From NCBI RefSeq assembly GCF_005280195.1, contig NZ_SZPR01000008.1:469346-533345 (forward strand): a DNA stretch of 64,000 nucleotides, given 5' to 3'. The stretch is from Streptomyces galbus (GTDB lineage Bacteria > Actinomycetota > Actinomycetes > Streptomycetales > Streptomycetaceae). Below, piece after piece: positions 8,443 to 16,091 of the stretch (the first letter of the stretch is position 1; the number at the start of each line of letters is the position of its first letter). A program made the translations under genes and the position numbers. The notes beneath the pieces were generated by a model. It saw nothing but the letters and a program-made list of their open reading frames with translations. It had not been told where the DNA came from and did not search any database.

Positions 8443-8703
8443 ATGTCGCGTCACGACGCGCCGCAGCACCACGGACTCGGCACACTGGAACCCGGCACCA
8501 GGCAGCGCGCCCAATTACCCTCCCGTATCGCCGACATCGCCTGGACCGCGCTGGCGGTGCTGGTGGCGCTGTGGGCGGTCTGGACCTCCGTCGGCGCGGT
8601 ACGGGGAACGACCGCGTGGGCGTACTGCGCTGCCGCCTGGGTGCTGCTCGCCGTCGCCCTGACGATGCGGGTCTTCGCCGTTCGCCGTCGCACCAGGGGC
8701 TGA
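8443..8703 (+). CDS. Small two-helix membrane protein (86 aa)
   Basis: ATG 8443 follows a strong GGGAGGAACT ribosome site. After a hydrophilic ~28-residue start come two hydrophobic segments, IAWTALAVLVALWAVWTSV (~residues 32-50) and AYCAAAWVLLAVALTMRVFA (~60-79), and an Arg-rich end. This is an integral membrane protein of unknown function with no recognised domain. It lies 90 bp after the GNAT gene and may be cotranscribed. It is convergent with the YihY/BrkB gene. Confidence 0.75.
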   Translation: MSRHDAPQHHGLGTLEPGTRQRAQLPSRIADIAWTALAVLVALWAVWTSVGAVRGTTAWAYCAAAWVLLAVALTMRVFAVRRRTRG

Positions 8704-8840
8704 GCGCATACGACGACCGTGGCCTCCTGAGTGCTCCGGCCGCACCCTGCTGCGCCGGGGGCAGCCGGGAGGTCAGCGCCGGTGAGCGGGGGCGGGGCGT
8801 CCACGCGGCCAGGCAGACGTGCGCCCGGTGCGCGCTGGAG

Positions 8841-10025
8841 TCACTTCCCCGGAGCGGGGGGCTCCTCCCCGTGGTGCTGGTGCTGGTGGTGGTGCGGGTG
8901 CTTCGGGGCGGCCCGCGCGTGGGTGCGCAGGCGGCCGGTGACGTCCTCGGGGGGCAGGAAGCGGGACCAGCGCTCGGGGAACTCGGAGGGCATGTCCGGG
9001 TCGTCGGGGTCCTCGTGGGCGTGGGCCGCGGCGAGCCGGGCGACGTACTCGGCGGCCTCCTCCTGGCGCAGGCGCTCGTTGGCGGCGCGGGCCGCGGCGG
9101 TGGCGGCGGCCGGCCAGACGCGGTCGATGGCGGCGTTGACGGCGGCGCCGACCAGCACGGCGAACGCGGACACACCGATCCACAGCAGCACGGCGACCGC
9201 GGCGGCCAGGGAGCCGTAGATGGTGGCGCCCTCGATGGTGCTCTGCAGGTACAGGCGCAGCAGGAAGCTGCCGAGGACCCACATGGCGAGGGCGACGAGG
9301 GCGCCGGGCACGTCCTCGATCCAGGGCGAGCGCACGGGCACGGACACGTGGTAGAGCGTCGTCAGGAAGACGATGGACAGCACGATGACGACGGGCCAGT
9401 ACAGGACCTGCACGACGGTCGTCGACCAGGGCAGGACGCGGACCACGGCGTCGGGTCCGGCGACCATCAGCGGCAGGGCGATCGAGCCGATCAGCAGCGC
9501 CACGGTGAACAGCGCGAAGGCCATGAGCCGGGTCTTGACGATGCCGCGCACGCCGTCGAGGCCGTACATCACGGTGATGGTGTCGATGAAGACGTTGACG
9601 GCGCGCGAGCCGGACCACAGGGCGAACAGGAAGCCGATCGAGATGACGTCGGGCCGGCCGCCCTTCATGACGTCGTCGAGGATCGGCTGGGCGATCTGGT
9701 GGACGCCCTTGTCGGACAGGACGGTGCGCGAGGCGTCGAGGATGTTGGTCTCGAGGCTGGTGATGGTGTCGGTGCCGGTCCAGTCGTCGACGTAGCCGAG
9801 CAGCCCGATCAGGCTGAGCAGCAGGGGCGGCACGGACAGCAGCGAGAAGAACGCGGCCTCGGCGGCGAGACCCAGGATGCGGTACTCGATGCAGGAGTTG
9901 ACCGTGTCCTTCAGCAGCAGCCAGGCGGTACGCCGCTTGGAGACGTTCCGGTAGAGGGCACGCGCCCGGTGGAGACGCCCCGCGGGGCCCTCGGGTTGCT
10001 CGGGTGACTGACTTGCTGGCTGCAC
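8841..10025 (-). CDS. YihY/BrkB-family membrane protein with His-rich tail
   Basis: 394-aa inner-membrane protein of the YihY/virulence factor BrkB family. The family start ILGLAAEAAFFSLLSVPPLLLSLIGLLGY is followed by further hydrophobic segments, including VWLYWPVV-like and IYGSLAAAVAVLLWIGVSAFAVLVGAAVNA at the C-terminal core. GTG 10025 is preceded by TTTAGGAC. The cytoplasmic tail (~80 aa) is hydrophilic and ends in a cluster HPHHHQHQHHG, atypical and possibly metal-binding. Function is unproven for the family, although it is sometimes annotated as RNase BN in error. Confidence 0.9.
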   Translation of the reverse strand: MQPASQSPEQPEGPAGRLHRARALYRNVSKRRTAWLLLKDTVNSCIEYRILGLAAEAAFFSLLSVPPLLLSLIGLLGYVDDWTGTDTITSLETNILDASRTVLSDKGVHQIAQPILDDVMKGGRPDVISIGFLFALWSGSRAVNVFIDTITVMYGLDGVRGIVKTRLMAFALFTVALLIGSIALPLMVAGPDAVVRVLPWSTTVVQVLYWPVVIVLSIVFLTTLYHVSVPVRSPWIEDVPGALVALAMWVLGSFLLRLYLQSTIEGATIYGSLAAAVAVLLWIGVSAFAVLVGAAVNAAIDRVWPAAATAAARAANERLRQEEAAEYVARLAAAHAHEDPDDPDMPSEFPERWSRFLPPEDVTGRLRTHARAAPKHPHHHQHQHHGEEPPAPGK

Positions 10026-10196
10026 GTCCTAAAGGTATCCGCCGTACGAGGCTCCGCTCATCCCCGGCTCGGGCCGGGGACACCCCCCACCGGGGACGAG
10101 GCGGGACGAGGCGCGCGAGCAGGCCGGACCCGGTCCGGAGGGCCGCGGCTGTGTCGGGGCGGCCATGTCCGCAGTGCCCGGGGGTACGTTCGCGGT

Positions 10197-11855
10197 ATGG
10201 CAGGCAGCACGCACACCGTGACCAACCAGCCCCCTCCCCTCGTCGGCCACGACGTCTACGGCGGCGACCGCGCCCTGGTGGAAGCGGTCGGACGACATCT
10301 CGACCCGGCGCTGCTCGACGAGGCGCGCGCGGAGTTGTCGGCCCTGGGCCGCGCCGCAGGGTCCGCGCAACTGCACGAGTGGGCCGAGCAGGCCGACCAG
10401 AACCCGCCCCGGCTGCGCACCCACGACCGCTACGGTCACCGCGTCGACGAGGTCGACTTCCACCCCGCCTGGCACCGGCTGCTCGGCAAGGGCGTCGGCG
10501 CGGGGCTCACGGCGGCCTGGGTGCGGCCGGGCGGCCACGTGCGGCGGGCGGCCGCGTTCCTGGTGTGGACGCAGGTCGACGCCGGCACCTGCTGCCCGCT
10601 GTCGATGACCCACGCGGCGGTGCCCGCGCTGCGCACCGACCCCGCGCTGGCGGCCGAGTGGGAGCCGCGGCTGACGTCCACGCTCTACGAGCGCGAGCTG
10701 CGCCCGGCCCGGCTGAAGGCGGGGGCGCTGTTCGGGATGGGCATGACCGAGAAGCAGGGCGGCAGCGACGTACGGGCCAACGCCACGGTGGCGCGGCCGC
10801 TCGCCGAGGACGGGACGTACGAGCTGACCGGGCACAAGTGGTTCTGCTCGGCGCCCATGTCGGACGGCTTCCTGGTGCTGGCGCAGGCGGCGGACGCGGC
10901 GGGCGCGGCCCGCGAGGACGCGCTGACCTGTTTCCTGGTGCCGCGGGTGCTGGAGGACGGCACGCGCAACCCGTTCCTGGTCCAGCGGCTGAAGGACAAG
11001 CTCGGCAACCGGTCGAACGCCTCGGCGGAGGTCGAGTTCGACGGGACGTGGGCGCGCCGGGTCGGTGAGGAGGGGCGCGGGGTGCGCACCATCATCGACA
11101 TGGTCGCGGCGACCCGGCTGGACTGCGCGCTCGGTTCGGCAGGGCTGATGCGGCAGGCGGTCACCCAGGCCGTGCACCACTGCCTCCACCGCGAGGCGTT
11201 CGGCGGGAAGCTCGTCGACAAGCCGCTGATGCGCAACGTTCTGGCCGATCTCGCGCTGGAGTCGGAGGCAGCGACGACGCTGGCGCTGCGGCTCGCGGCC
11301 GCCTACGACGACGGGGGCGAGCAGGAGCGGGCGCTGCTGCGGATCGCGGTGCCGGCGGCGAAGTACTGGATCACCAAGCGGTGTGCGCCGGTGGTGGTGG
11401 AGGCCGCCGAGTGCCTGGGCGGCAACGGGTACGTCGAGGAGTCGGGCCTGCCCCGGCTGGTGCGGGAGTCGCCGCTGAACTCGGTCTGGGAGGGCGCGGG
11501 CAACGTGCAGGCGCTGGACCTGCTGCGGGCGCTGCGCCGGGAGCCGCGGGCGCTGGACGCCTACCTGGAGGAGGTCGGGAGGGCGCGCGGCGCGGACCAC
11601 CGGCTGGACGCGGCGATCAAGGACCTGCTGACGGACCTGGCCGACCTGGGTGGCATCGAGGCGCGCGCCCGGCGGCTCGCGGAGCGGTTCGCGCTGGTGC
11701 TGCAGGGGTCGCTGCTCGTCCGGTTCGCGCCGCCGCAGGTCGCCGACGCGTTCTGCGCGGCGCGGCTGGGCGGGGACGGGGGCGCGGCCTTCGGCACGCT
11801 GCCGGCGACGCTGGACCTGGCGGCGGTGGTGGACCGGGCCCGGCCGTCGGCCTGA
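10197..11855 (+). CDS. AidB-like acyl-CoA dehydrogenase family protein
   Basis: 552-aa flavoenzyme-like protein. Length and motifs fit the AidB branch: DQNPPRLRTHDRYGHRVDEV near residue 65, FGMGMTEKQGGSDVRANAT (the middle-domain FAD/substrate segment), and SPLNSVWEGAGNVQALDLLRAL near the C-terminus, all diagnostic of AidB/isovaleryl-CoA dehydrogenase relatives. ATG 10197 is the first good start. AidB of E. coli is part of the alkylation response, but no ada/alkA gene is next to it here, so a general acyl-CoA dehydrogenase role is equally possible. A strong hairpin terminator follows 39 bp after the stop. Confidence 0.9.
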   Translation: MAGSTHTVTNQPPPLVGHDVYGGDRALVEAVGRHLDPALLDEARAELSALGRAAGSAQLHEWAEQADQNPPRLRTHDRYGHRVDEVDFHPAWHRLLGKGVGAGLTAAWVRPGGHVRRAAAFLVWTQVDAGTCCPLSMTHAAVPALRTDPALAAEWEPRLTSTLYERELRPARLKAGALFGMGMTEKQGGSDVRANATVARPLAEDGTYELTGHKWFCSAPMSDGFLVLAQAADAAGAAREDALTCFLVPRVLEDGTRNPFLVQRLKDKLGNRSNASAEVEFDGTWARRVGEEGRGVRTIIDMVAATRLDCALGSAGLMRQAVTQAVHHCLHREAFGGKLVDKPLMRNVLADLALESEAATTLALRLAAAYDDGGEQERALLRIAVPAAKYWITKRCAPVVVEAAECLGGNGYVEESGLPRLVRESPLNSVWEGAGNVQALDLLRALRREPRALDAYLEEVGRARGADHRLDAAIKDLLTDLADLGGIEARARRLAERFALVLQGSLLVRFAPPQVADAFCAARLGGDGGAAFGTLPATLDLAAVVDRARPSA

Positions 11856-11893
11856 CCGGCCGCTCGGTCTCGTTCCGAGACGGGTACAGGTGA

Positions 11894-11931
11894 GCGGGGG
11901 TGGTGCTGCGCCGACACGGCACCACCCCCGC
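11894..11931 (+). terminator. Rho-independent-like hairpin after acyl-CoA dehydrogenase gene
   Basis: 13-bp perfect stem GCGGGGGTGGTGC / GCACCACCCCCGC with a 12-nt loop, 39 bp after the stop. No T-tract, as is common in high-GC actinobacteria. Confidence 0.7.
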
Positions 11932-12012
11932 CGCAATGGCCCTGCGAGGCCAGGAACGCCGCTCGGGACGGCGTAGGTCAATTTTCAAACAGTCCCGTGG
12001 GGGTCCACCAGG

Positions 12013-12030
12013 GTTGCAGGGGGTTGCAAC
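12013..12030 (+). promoter_or_regulatory. Paired GTTGCA elements upstream of GAF/HTH regulator
   Basis: GTTGCA occurs at 12013-12018 and again at 12023-12028, one helical turn apart. The second copy is part of the palindrome GTTGCAAC. They lie ~170 bp before the regulator gene and may be an activator or autoregulator site. Confidence 0.3.
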
Positions 12031-12197
12031 TCGGACGGGCAGAGTGACCGGAGTGTGCCCCTCCGTCACGGCGGAGCGGCAGTATTGAGGAGGATGAGAC
12101 GGCGAGCGGGACCGCAGGGCGTCGGTCGGCCGGACCGGCACCCCGCGGTCCGCTCGTTCTTCCTCAGGTTTCCGCAGGTCCTTTCCGGGAGGCCCCA

Positions 12198-13481
12198 GTG
12201 GCGAACTCGCCGATGAACGTGGCGCAGCTCGCGGCCGTCGACGCCGCACGCGCGGCGCGGGTGCTCAACGAGGTGCGGGAGGCCCGGCTGGCCGGCCAGC
12301 GGGCGCGGGTGGCGCCCCGCCCGGTGATCGAGCAGTCCTGGGACCGGTTGCTGCGCAGCGGGGTCGATCCGGAGCACGACTTCCGCTCGGGGCTGCTCAG
12401 CTCCGACGAGGTGCGCCGGCGGCGGGAGGAGTCGCCGCTGAAGGAGGTGCTGCCGGTGCTGCGCGAGGGGCTGCTGTCGGTGGCGGACGTGGCCCACCAC
12501 ATCATGGTGGTCGCGGACCAGGACGGCCGGGTGCTGTGGCGGGAGGGCTGCACACCGGTGCTGCGCAAGGCGGACGGGCTGGGGTTCGAGCTGGGCGCGG
12601 ACTGGCGCGAGGACGTGGTCGGCACCAACGGTGTGGGCACGCCGGCGGTGGTGCGCCGGCCCGTGCAGGTGTTCGCCGCCGAGCACTTCGTGCGCTCGCA
12701 CGCCAGCTGGACGTGCGCGGGCGCGCCCATCACCGACCCGCGCGACGGGCGGCTGATCGGCGTGGTGGACGTCAGCGGGCCGCTGGAGACGATGCACCCG
12801 GCCACCCTGGCCTGGGTGGACTCGGTGGCGAAGCTGGCCGAGGCGCGGTTGCGCGAACGACACCTGACCGCGCTGGAGCGGTTGCGCGCGGTGGCGGCGC
12901 CGGTGCTGGCACGGCTGACCGGGCGGGCGGCGGTGGTGGACCGGGACGGCTGGACGGCGGCCGTGACGGGGATGCCGTACACGAACCGGATCACGCTGCC
13001 CAAGTCGTGCACGCCGGGCCGCAGATGGCTGCCGGCGCTGGGGCTGTGCGCGCTGGAGCCGCTGGACGGGGGCTGGCTGGTGCGGGCGGTGGACGAGCCG
13101 TCGCCGCCGGGCAGCACGCGGATCGTGCTGGACCTGACGCGGCCGCGCCGCTGGTCGGTGACGGTGTCCGGCAGCGCGGGGGCGTGGAGCCACGAACTGA
13201 GCCCGCGGCACGCGGAGTTGCTCTACCTGCTGGCGGTGCACCGGGGTGGGCGCAGCGCGTCCGGGCTGGCCGAGGACATGTTCGGGGACCCGGGGCGCAC
13301 GGTGACGGTACGGGCGGAGATGTCGCGGGTGCGGCGGTATCTCGGGGGGTTCCTGGAGCATCGGCCGTATCGTTTCTGCGAGGACGCGGAGGTCGAGGTG
13401 CTGCTGCCCGACGACCCGCGGGACCTGTTGCCGCACTCCACGGCGCCGGCGGTGGCCGGCACCCGGGGCACGGGTCCGTGA
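12198..13481 (+). CDS. GAF-domain helix-turn-helix transcriptional regulator (AcoR-like)
   Basis: 427-aa regulator. The N-terminal ~70 residues (PRPVIEQSWDRLLRSGVDPEHD) are the region preceding GAF domains in AcoR/FhlA-type activators. Residues ~90-215 form the GAF sensor (MVVADQDGRVLWREG, DWREDVVGTNGVGTP, CAGAPITDPRDGRLIGVVDVSG). The C-terminal part (RHAELLYLLAVHRGGRSASGL, TVTVRAEMSRVRRYLGG) is a winged-helix-type DNA-binding domain rather than an AAA+ module. GTG 12198 has GGGAGG 5 nt upstream. Similar Streptomyces proteins often sit beside aldehyde/alcohol dehydrogenase genes; none is seen here, so its target is unclear. Confidence 0.85.
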   Translation: MANSPMNVAQLAAVDAARAARVLNEVREARLAGQRARVAPRPVIEQSWDRLLRSGVDPEHDFRSGLLSSDEVRRRREESPLKEVLPVLREGLLSVADVAHHIMVVADQDGRVLWREGCTPVLRKADGLGFELGADWREDVVGTNGVGTPAVVRRPVQVFAAEHFVRSHASWTCAGAPITDPRDGRLIGVVDVSGPLETMHPATLAWVDSVAKLAEARLRERHLTALERLRAVAAPVLARLTGRAAVVDRDGWTAAVTGMPYTNRITLPKSCTPGRRWLPALGLCALEPLDGGWLVRAVDEPSPPGSTRIVLDLTRPRRWSVTVSGSAGAWSHELSPRHAELLYLLAVHRGGRSASGLAEDMFGDPGRTVTVRAEMSRVRRYLGGFLEHRPYRFCEDAEVEVLLPDDPRDLLPHSTAPAVAGTRGTGP

Positions 13482-13665
13482 TGCCGTCGCCGGGCGTCCG
13501 ATCCATACCGGAAAACGCATGATCGTGGGGCATCTTCCCACGATCTGCCGGGTCTTCCTCCCCTGCACGTGTCACCTGCCGTAGCATCCCGGTACGGGCC
13601 ACCCCACCTGCTCCTCGGTCAACGTACGGATCGACGGGCGCAGTTGGCTCGCCTCGGGAGGACGA

Positions 13666-14958
13666 ATGAAGCAACGGGGCCGACACCGCCGGCGCAGGCG
13701 CGGCAGGGCGCTGCGGGCGTTCCTGGCCGGAACCGCTCTCGCGCTCACCGCGGCCGCCACCATGATCAGCGCGTCCCAGGCCACGGTCACGGACGATCCC
13801 GGGGCGCTTCAACCACTGGCCCGGCACGCCGTGGCCCGCCAGGCGCGGCTGACCGAGGAGGCGGTCCCCCCGGGGTCCCTGGACCGGCTGACCGCCGCGA
13901 TGGGTGCGCCGGTGGGCGTGGGCGACGTCCTCGCCGACGCGGACCGCACGCTGCGCCCCGCCCCCGACTGCACGCCGGGCGAGCGCCGGGCGCTGCCCGT
14001 GGCCCCGGCGGCCACGCGCGCGTACTGCTGGGACGGCGACGACACCCGCGGCTGGCAGCCGGGCGCGGTCACCACCTCCGGCGACGCGGACGACGACGGC
14101 CTGTGGGGCGCGCACCGCGTCGTGCTGTCCGGCTGGTCCGCCCCGGACCGCACGACGGGCGGCGGGCGGCTGGCCCGGGTCGCCTTCGTCGACGCGGACG
14201 ACCCCGGCCGCCTCACCTACACCTGGGTGCTGCTGGCGGTCCCGGTGGAGGGCGGCCTGGACTACCGGGCGCTCGCCTCGCACGTCTCCGGGATGGTCTG
14301 GTACGGCAACCGGCTGCTGGTCACCGCCGACGACGGGGACCGGGCCGGGCTGTACGTGTTCGACCTGAACCGCATCGAGCGGGCCGGCGTGACGGGCGGG
14401 GCGGTGGGCCGGGTGCCCGGCGGCTGGTCGGCCCACGGCGAGCGCTACGTCCTGCCCGCCGTGGCCGCCTACCGGCCGGCCGGTGGCCCGGACGCGCCGC
14501 GGCCCGCCGCGCTCTCCCTGGACCGCAGCACCACCCCCGACAGCCTGGTCGCGGCCGAGTGGACGCTGCCCGGCAGTGGCCGGCACGCCCGCCTGTGGCG
14601 TTACTCCTTGAGCCCGCTGCCCCAGCGGGCGGGCCTGCTCAGCACGGACGCGGCCGGGCGCGCGGAGCCGACTGGGGCGTACGAGACACGCGCGAGCGGC
14701 GTGCGGGGCGTGCTCGCGCGCGGGGGCACCTGGTACGTGACGCGGCCGGCCGGCTCCGGGGACGAGCGGGGCACGCTGTGGCGGCAGGACGTGGACGGGG
14801 CGCGCGCCGCACGGTGCGGCGACGAGGACACGCACCGGTGCTGGAGCGAGAGCACGCCGTCGCTGTCGTACTGGCAGGAGACCGGCGAGGTGTGGACCCA
14901 GTCGGGCCGGGTGCTGTTCGCCCTGCCGCTGGCCGCGCTCGACGACACGGCGAAGTAG
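13666..14958 (+). CDS. Secreted protein of unknown function
   Basis: 430-aa protein with a very basic N-terminus (KQRGRHRRRRRGR) followed by a hydrophobic core FLAGTALALTAAATMISA, consistent with Sec export. The Arg run lacks a clear twin-Arg consensus. The mature part has a Trp/Asp-rich middle (DADDDGLWGAHRVVLSGWS), several Cys (CTPGERR, YCWDGDD, RCGDEDTHRCWSES) that could pair outside the cell, and repeated short beta-strand-like segments. No domain recognised. ATG 13666 follows GGGAGG. About 180 bp separate it from the GAF regulator, which could control it. Confidence 0.75.
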   Translation: MKQRGRHRRRRRGRALRAFLAGTALALTAAATMISASQATVTDDPGALQPLARHAVARQARLTEEAVPPGSLDRLTAAMGAPVGVGDVLADADRTLRPAPDCTPGERRALPVAPAATRAYCWDGDDTRGWQPGAVTTSGDADDDGLWGAHRVVLSGWSAPDRTTGGGRLARVAFVDADDPGRLTYTWVLLAVPVEGGLDYRALASHVSGMVWYGNRLLVTADDGDRAGLYVFDLNRIERAGVTGGAVGRVPGGWSAHGERYVLPAVAAYRPAGGPDAPRPAALSLDRSTTPDSLVAAEWTLPGSGRHARLWRYSLSPLPQRAGLLSTDAAGRAEPTGAYETRASGVRGVLARGGTWYVTRPAGSGDERGTLWRQDVDGARAARCGDEDTHRCWSESTPSLSYWQETGEVWTQSGRVLFALPLAALDDTAK

Positions 14959-15113
14959 CCGGGGCGGACCCGCGGTCCGCATGCCGGGACCGCTGTCCAC
15001 GGACGGCGGGCCGGCCTGCGGGCGCGCCGTCCCTCGGGCCCGGCCCGCGGGGCCGCGACCGGCGGCGATGCCCCGGTGGACGGGCTCGCCGGTCGGATGA
15101 TTCCCTGTGCGGC

Positions 15114-15686
15114 ATGACCAACATCCCCGTGACCACCTGGTCCCTGGAGCAGACCGCCCCGAGCGACCTGCTGCCGGCCGACGCGCCCGACGGCGACGTG
15201 CGGATCGTGCGGGCCGAGGTGCCCTCCCCCGAGTTCAGCCGCTTCCTGTACGCGTCCGTGGGCGGGGACATCCAGTGGGTGGACCGGCTGGGCTGGACGT
15301 ACGCGCGGTGGCGCGAGCACCTGGAGCGGCCGGGGGTCGAGACGTGGGTCGCCTACGACCGGGGCACGCCCGCGGGGTACGTGGAGCTGGGCCCGCAGGA
15401 CGACGGGGTCGTCGAGATCGAGTACTTCGGGCTGATCCCCGCCTTCCGCGGCCGGCGGATCGGCGGCCACCTGCTGGCGTACGGCACCGCCCGCGCCTGG
15501 GACCTGGCGGAGCGCTGGCCGGGGCTGGCGCGGACCAAGCGGGTGTGGCTGCACACCTGCAGCAGGGACGGCGAGCACGCCCTGGCCAATTACCAGCGGC
15601 GCGGTTTCCGGCTGTTCGACACCGAGGTGAAGGAGGAGGCCGAGGTGGCCACGCCGGGTCCGTGGCCCGGCGCGTACCCGGCCTGA
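15114..15686 (+). CDS. GNAT family N-acetyltransferase
   Basis: 190-aa acetyltransferase. VEIEYFGLIPAFRGRRIGGHLL holds beta4 and the R-x-x-G-x-G-type acetyl-CoA loop (R-R-I-G-G), and SRDGEHALANYQRRGFRLF is the family's C-terminal NYxxxGF segment. The size and motifs match the small-molecule GNATs common in Streptomyces. There is no Shine-Dalgarno consensus directly before ATG 15114, so translation could be leaderless or start at another codon. Substrate unknown; it stands alone upstream of the sulfur operon. Confidence 0.87.
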   Translation: MTNIPVTTWSLEQTAPSDLLPADAPDGDVRIVRAEVPSPEFSRFLYASVGGDIQWVDRLGWTYARWREHLERPGVETWVAYDRGTPAGYVELGPQDDGVVEIEYFGLIPAFRGRRIGGHLLAYGTARAWDLAERWPGLARTKRVWLHTCSRDGEHALANYQRRGFRLFDTEVKEEAEVATPGPWPGAYPA

Positions 15687-15881
15687 CCTGCGTCCGCGCG
15701 CCGCGCGCACACGCGCGGGGCGCCCTCGCTCCCCCTCTCCCATACCGGGTCTGACCTGGGCGGACAAGCCCCGCGACGGACCGTGTGATCGAGGCCACCC
15801 TTGTCTCGCCAGGCGAGACCCAGGTGTCCGCATGGCGGACGAAGCTGGACTGTGTCCATTTCGCCGTGCCACGCTTCCGTC

Positions 15882-15965
15882 ATGTCCGGAACTGGAATTG
15901 CCTTGGTGAGTCGACGCCACGTCGACCTCGGCCGCATGTCCAGCGCCATCTGTCCGGCCCGCTGA
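15882..15965 (+). CDS. Putative leader peptide of the sulfur assimilation operon (27 aa)
   Basis: A 28-codon frame from ATG 15882 to TGA 15963-15965 encodes a peptide containing SRRHVDLGRMSSAICPAR. The RRHVDLxRxxSAIC core is what I know as the actinobacterial putative leader peptide family, found upstream of sulfur and cysteine genes. The Cys codon near the end suits ribosome stalling under cysteine shortage. It lies 126 bp before sirA, with a small hairpin (CGTGCG...CGCACG, ~16005-16024) in between. It was too short for ordinary gene calling. The exact start is uncertain; a GTG at 15906 in the same frame is an alternative. Confidence 0.75.
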   Translation: MSGTGIALVSRRHVDLGRMSSAICPAR

Positions 15966-16091
15966 CGTCTCCAGCACTCCCGGCACCCCTCGCCTCCCCG
16001 CCCCCGTGCGCAACGGCGCGCACGCATGCCCCCGTGCGCCCCTACGCACAGGTCAGAAGCGCATTCCGCCTGTCCCGAAGGACGATTCACC

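Larger units (their letters stand above)
11856..12197. other. 342-bp intergenic region: terminator plus regulator promoter region
   Basis: This stretch holds the hairpin at 11894-11931, paired GTTGCA elements at 12013-12030, and a GC-rich leader before the GTG start at 12198. A short frame from an ATG at ~12094 (behind GAGGAGG) is too compositionally biased to call a gene. Confidence 0.5.

Noticed and set aside
12094..12215. Short frame behind GAGGAGG upstream of the GAF regulator
   Set aside because: Arg-rich translation of GC-rich leader, overlapping the regulator start; no conserved features.
15687..15881. Riboswitch upstream of the sulfur operon
   Set aside because: No recognisable SAM or other riboswitch core could be seen; the leader peptide is the better-supported control element.
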